The notes under the pieces were generated by a model. That model was not told the DNA's origin and made no database searches. It saw only the letters and a program-made list of their open reading frames with translations. Of a stretch of DNA of 64,000 bases, positions 61,454-64,000 are shown one piece after another. The stretch is taken from the NCBI RefSeq assembly GCF_030063305.1, contig NZ_JASISV010000003.1, positions 248,001 to 312,000 on the forward strand, read 5' to 3'. The position numbers were made by a program, and so were the translations under genes. Within the stretch, counting starts at the first letter, position 1. Each line of letters starts with the position of its first letter. Origin of the DNA: Salinibacterium sp. G-O1 (lineage in GTDB: Bacteria; Actinomycetota; Actinomycetes; Actinomycetales; Microbacteriaceae).

Positions 61454-62381
61454 CGGATCGCGGGAAGGGCAGGGCCGGCGCAGGCCCCGCGCCGTGGTGA
61501 TCGCGGTCGTGGTGGCGATGTTCGTCATCGTCGACGTCGCCCTCATTGGCTATGCCGTCATGCGCAGCGACCCACCCAGCCCCGGTGCAACGCCCGGCCC
61601 GATCCCGACGTACGGCTCGTCCGATCCGAACACCACCGCACCAACGCCGACGGCCGACCCAGTGGCAGTACCGGCCGAGCCTCGCCACCTCGTGGTCACA
61701 GGTGCGAGCGCTGGGTGGCGGTCCACTACAGGCACCTGCCAGGGGCAAAGCGCGGCCGTGGAGTCAACAAACGACGGTGGCGCAACCTGGAAGCACGTAA
61801 ACCCGCCCGGTGTACACGAGGTGTTGTATTTGTCGGCCAACGCTTCGCTGGTCACGGTCGTGGCGAAAACGGGTGATGCCTGTGCGCTGGAGGTGCTCAA
61901 GAGCTTCACTGGAGGACAGTTTTGGAAGTCCTACCCCGATGAGATTGCCAGCTACACGTATCTCGATCCCGCCGAGCCCGCGTCTGTGCAGACTCCTGGA
62001 GGTTCGGTGAGCGCGCCGTGCGCAGCGATAAAGGAGGTCGAGCGGCGCGATGACGCGATACTTGCTGCCTGCGATAACGAACTGTTTGAGAAACCTAATG
62101 CCAACGCCGACTGGTCCGTTGCGGCCGTGCCCGGACTGCTGAGTGTCACAGTGAGCGATGCTGGCTACACGCTGGCAGTGTCCGGCGATGCCGACTGCGC
62201 CGGTGTGTCGATCAAGACCCTGCCGGCCCCCATTGGAACAGGTCCGCCCGCAGCGGTGGGATGCGTCGAGTTGGAGGTCGCGCCAACGCAGGTAAGCGTC
62301 GCGCAGGCGGGGAGCGACGTCTGGCTCTGGACCAGTGACCGCGTATTTGTGTCATCAGACGGTGGAGCGAGCTGGAGCTGA
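61443..62381 (+). CDS. Membrane-anchored Asp-box/beta-propeller-like protein
   Basis: 312 residues from ATG 61443. N-terminal basic tail, one helix (AVVIAVVVAMFVIVDVALIG) and Pro/Thr linker, then an outside domain with Asp-boxes ESTNDGGATWKHV and VFVSSDGGASWS at the two ends and Cys pairs (GTCQGQS...DACALEV, SAPCAAI...LAACDNE). Likely a single small propeller. It probably binds glycan or helps assembly of the polysaccharide locus. No enzyme motif is visible. Confidence 0.72.
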   Translation: MARSGSREGQGRRRPRAVVIAVVVAMFVIVDVALIGYAVMRSDPPSPGATPGPIPTYGSSDPNTTAPTPTADPVAVPAEPRHLVVTGASAGWRSTTGTCQGQSAAVESTNDGGATWKHVNPPGVHEVLYLSANASLVTVVAKTGDACALEVLKSFTGGQFWKSYPDEIASYTYLDPAEPASVQTPGGSVSAPCAAIKEVERRDDAILAACDNELFEKPNANADWSVAAVPGLLSVTVSDAGYTLAVSGDADCAGVSIKTLPAPIGTGPPAAVGCVELEVAPTQVSVAQAGSDVWLWTSDRVFVSSDGGASWS

Positions 62382-62408
62382 GCAACGCTCGCGATGCCCG
62401 GTATAGTG
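62380..62408 (+). promoter_or_regulatory. Candidate promoter of the sugar transferase gene
   Basis: TATAGT at 62403-62408 is a near-consensus -10. TGAGCA at 62380-62385 lies 17 bases upstream as a weak -35. It is followed by a 13-base palindrome before the gene. Confidence 0.4.
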
Positions 62409-62421
62409 GATTCCTCAGGTC

Positions 62422-62434
62422 AGGGCGGCCCTGT
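62422..62434. promoter_or_regulatory. Palindrome downstream of the candidate promoter
   Basis: CAGGGC-G-GCCCTG is a perfect 6 bp inverted repeat 13 bp after the -10 and 24 bp before the ATG. Possible operator or RNA hairpin; only symmetry supports it. Confidence 0.35.
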
Positions 62435-62458
62435 CCATCAGATGGAGCAGGGAAATAG

Positions 62459-63931
62459 ATGACCGAGCAGGTGCGGGTGAGCAGGTCGCGTGTGGCGCGC
62501 GACTGGCGTGACCGCTACGCATACCGGTTGGTCATCACCGACGCGCTCGTGCTGATCTGGGTCGTCTTCGGAGTGCAGATCGCGTGGTTCGGCATCACCG
62601 TCGCCGACGTGCAATTTCGAGGCGACTTTCACGAGGTTGCGCTCAACTACACCGTCGTGTCGGTGGCGATCATCGGCTGCTGGATGCTCGCGCTGAGCAT
62701 GTACGGAACGCGTGGCTATCGCGTGGTGGGCACCGGCAGCACCGAATACAAGTTGATCGCCGATGCCACCCTGCGCCTGTTCGGACTGCTGGCTATCGTG
62801 TCATTCCTTTTTCAAGTCGAGTTCGCCCGCGGCTACATTCTCATCGCCTTCCCGATGGGGCTCCTCGTGCTGATGTTCTCCCGCTGGATGTGGCGGCAGT
62901 GGCTGGGCGCCCAGCGCGCGGATGGCAACTACTCGTCGACCGTGCTGCTGATCGGGTCTGAATCGTCTGCGCTGCACTTCGCAACGGAGCTGGCTCGGTA
63001 TCCGCGGGCGGGGTATCGGGTCGTCGGTGCCTGCGTGCCACGGGGACAACTCGCCGATACTCTGCCGGGCACGCTCGTCCCCGTGTACGGCGATGTCAAC
63101 AGCCTCCACGACGCGCTGGCAGCGAGTGGCGCCGACACGGTTGTGATCACCAGCAGCGCAGAACTGCCTCCGCAAAAGCTGCGCGAACTCAGCTGGTCGC
63201 TTGAGCCCGGCCGCCAGCATCTGGTGATGGCCCCGGCGCTCACGGATGTCGGTGGCCCCCGCATCCACACCCGCCCGGTGGCGGGCCTTCCGCTCATCCA
63301 TGTCGAAACGCCGCGGTACGAAGGTTTCAAAAATTTCGCGAAGCGCGCGTTCGACATCGTGGGTTCGGCGCTGCTCATCGCGATCGGGTCGCCGATCCTG
63401 GCGGGCATCGCGGTGGCCGTGCGGTTGGGCACCTTCGGCCCGGTTCTCTTCCGCCAGGAGAGGGTGGGCATCGGCGGCACCACCTTCACGATGCTCAAGT
63501 TCAGATCCATGGTCACCGACGCCGAAGAGCGTCTGGAGGCTTTGCGGGATCAGGACCGCGCTGCAGGCAACAGTGTCATGTTCAAGATGAAGAATGACCC
63601 CCGTGTCACACCGATCGGTGCGTTCATGCGTCGGTTCAGCCTCGACGAACTGCCTCAGCTCTTCAATGTGTTCCGCGGCAACATGTCGTTGGTCGGCCCT
63701 CGTCCACCTCTCGCGCGGGAGGTTGATGTTTATGAGAATCACGTGCATCGCAGGTTCCTTGTGAAGCCGGGTATCACCGGGCTCTGGCAGGTGAGCGGCC
63801 GCTCCAACCTGTCATGGGAAGACACTGTTCGTCTCGACCTCTACTACGTAGAAAACTGGTCGATGACGGGCGACCTGATGATCCTGTGGCGCACGGCACG
63901 TGCCGTGCTGGGTCGAGCAGGCGCCTACTAG
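62459..63931 (+). CDS. Exopolysaccharide polyprenyl glycosylphosphotransferase (WbaP/CpsE-type)
   Basis: 490 residues. Four N-terminal helices, then a CoA-binding-like Rossmann domain (VLLIGSESSALHFATELARY), then the catalytic part from ~300: KRAFDIVGSALLIAIGSPIL, LFRQERVGIGGTTFTMLKFR, FKMKNDPRVTPIGAFMRRFS, LDELPQLFNVFRGNMSLVGP and RRFLVKPGITGLWQVSGRSN. These are the signature steps of the Bac_transf family, which loads sugar-1-phosphate on undecaprenyl phosphate and starts repeat-unit synthesis. The remaining 69 bases of the window hold nothing recognisable. Confidence 0.95.
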   Translation: MTEQVRVSRSRVARDWRDRYAYRLVITDALVLIWVVFGVQIAWFGITVADVQFRGDFHEVALNYTVVSVAIIGCWMLALSMYGTRGYRVVGTGSTEYKLIADATLRLFGLLAIVSFLFQVEFARGYILIAFPMGLLVLMFSRWMWRQWLGAQRADGNYSSTVLLIGSESSALHFATELARYPRAGYRVVGACVPRGQLADTLPGTLVPVYGDVNSLHDALAASGADTVVITSSAELPPQKLRELSWSLEPGRQHLVMAPALTDVGGPRIHTRPVAGLPLIHVETPRYEGFKNFAKRAFDIVGSALLIAIGSPILAGIAVAVRLGTFGPVLFRQERVGIGGTTFTMLKFRSMVTDAEERLEALRDQDRAAGNSVMFKMKNDPRVTPIGAFMRRFSLDELPQLFNVFRGNMSLVGPRPPLAREVDVYENHVHRRFLVKPGITGLWQVSGRSNLSWEDTVRLDLYYVENWSMTGDLMILWRTARAVLGRAGAY

Positions 63932-64000
63932 CGGGGCAGCGCCGCGTCGGGGGAGCGCTATTATCGGCAACTGGACCGCTCGCTGCGAAGCGTCAGCACG

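Overview
The window is a high-GC, gene-dense chromosomal segment from an actinobacterium, most likely a member of the Microbacteriaceae. The evidence is the codon bias, frequent GTG starts and GTGA/ATGA stop-start overlaps, the small DUF7882-like protein at 10213, a CPBP/DUF4349/FmdB/MscL/GalU neighbourhood, and a split proton-translocating transhydrogenase. I saw no phage, insertion sequence, integrase, CRISPR array or rRNA. One tRNA (Ala, CGC) is present. The assignment to a family is inference; no species can be named.

Layout. 1-7.0 kb: the end of a P-type cation ATPase, a GH15 glucoamylase/trehalase, an NAD(P)H-hydrate epimerase-like protein, a membrane-anchored thioredoxin-fold protein coupled to a CcdA-DUF3179 fusion, and a convergent radical SAM protein. 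7.2-12.7 kb: an alpha/beta hydrolase, then a signalling block made of an EAL protein, a soluble Ser/Thr kinase, two small conserved proteins, an RsbQ/KAI2-like hydrolase and a PAS-GAF-GGDEF diguanylate cyclase. 12.7-14.3 kb: a cupin and a TetR regulator that share a perfect palindromic operator, and a universal stress protein. 14.5-26.2 kb: pntA1-pntA2-pntB followed by redox genes (flavin-binding protein, two peroxiredoxin-like proteins), a hydrolase-OsmC fusion, a Crp/Fnr regulator, membrane proteins, a methyltransferase/flavodoxin pair, a MerA-like flavoprotein, and a CDP-alcohol phosphatidyltransferase/TVP38 pair.

26.3-31.5 kb: a YnjBCD-type ABC transporter with two separate permeases, then a thioredoxin-like protein overlapping a ceramidase-fold membrane protein, and a frameshifted SGNH hydrolase. 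32.3-37.3 kb: a copper/metal-handling cassette (SHOCT protein, Tat-exported multicopper oxidase, Cys/His-rich HMA chaperone behind a CsoR-like palindrome, DUF6153-like protein, two DUF305 proteins, an Asp-box beta-propeller lipoprotein). 37.3-41.8 kb: a methyltransferase, small enzymes, an IscA-fold protein without cysteines and a coiled-coil membrane protein. 41.9-48.9 kb: a 1266-residue DUF4011/SF1-helicase relative with destroyed Walker motifs and its overlapping small partner, then mscL, an fmdB-like gene, 5-formyl-THF cyclo-ligase, galU and a RimJ-type acetyltransferase.

49-64 kb: a membrane protein, tRNA-Ala with a strong bidirectional terminator, a SorC-type regulator divergent from glpD-glpK and a membrane-bound alpha/beta hydrolase, an LLM-family oxidoreductase, a DUF4349 lipoprotein and a CPBP protease. 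The window ends in the start of an exopolysaccharide locus (Wzz/BY-kinase fusion, low-molecular-weight tyrosine phosphatase, Asp-box exported protein, polyprenyl glycosylphosphotransferase).

The most promising leads are the RsbQ-like hydrolase paired with a diguanylate cyclase, the CcdA-DUF3179 fusion, the intact pseudo-helicase, and the glycerol operon that carries a membrane hydrolase in place of a facilitator. Functions are assigned from recognised motifs and gene order only; no database search was run.
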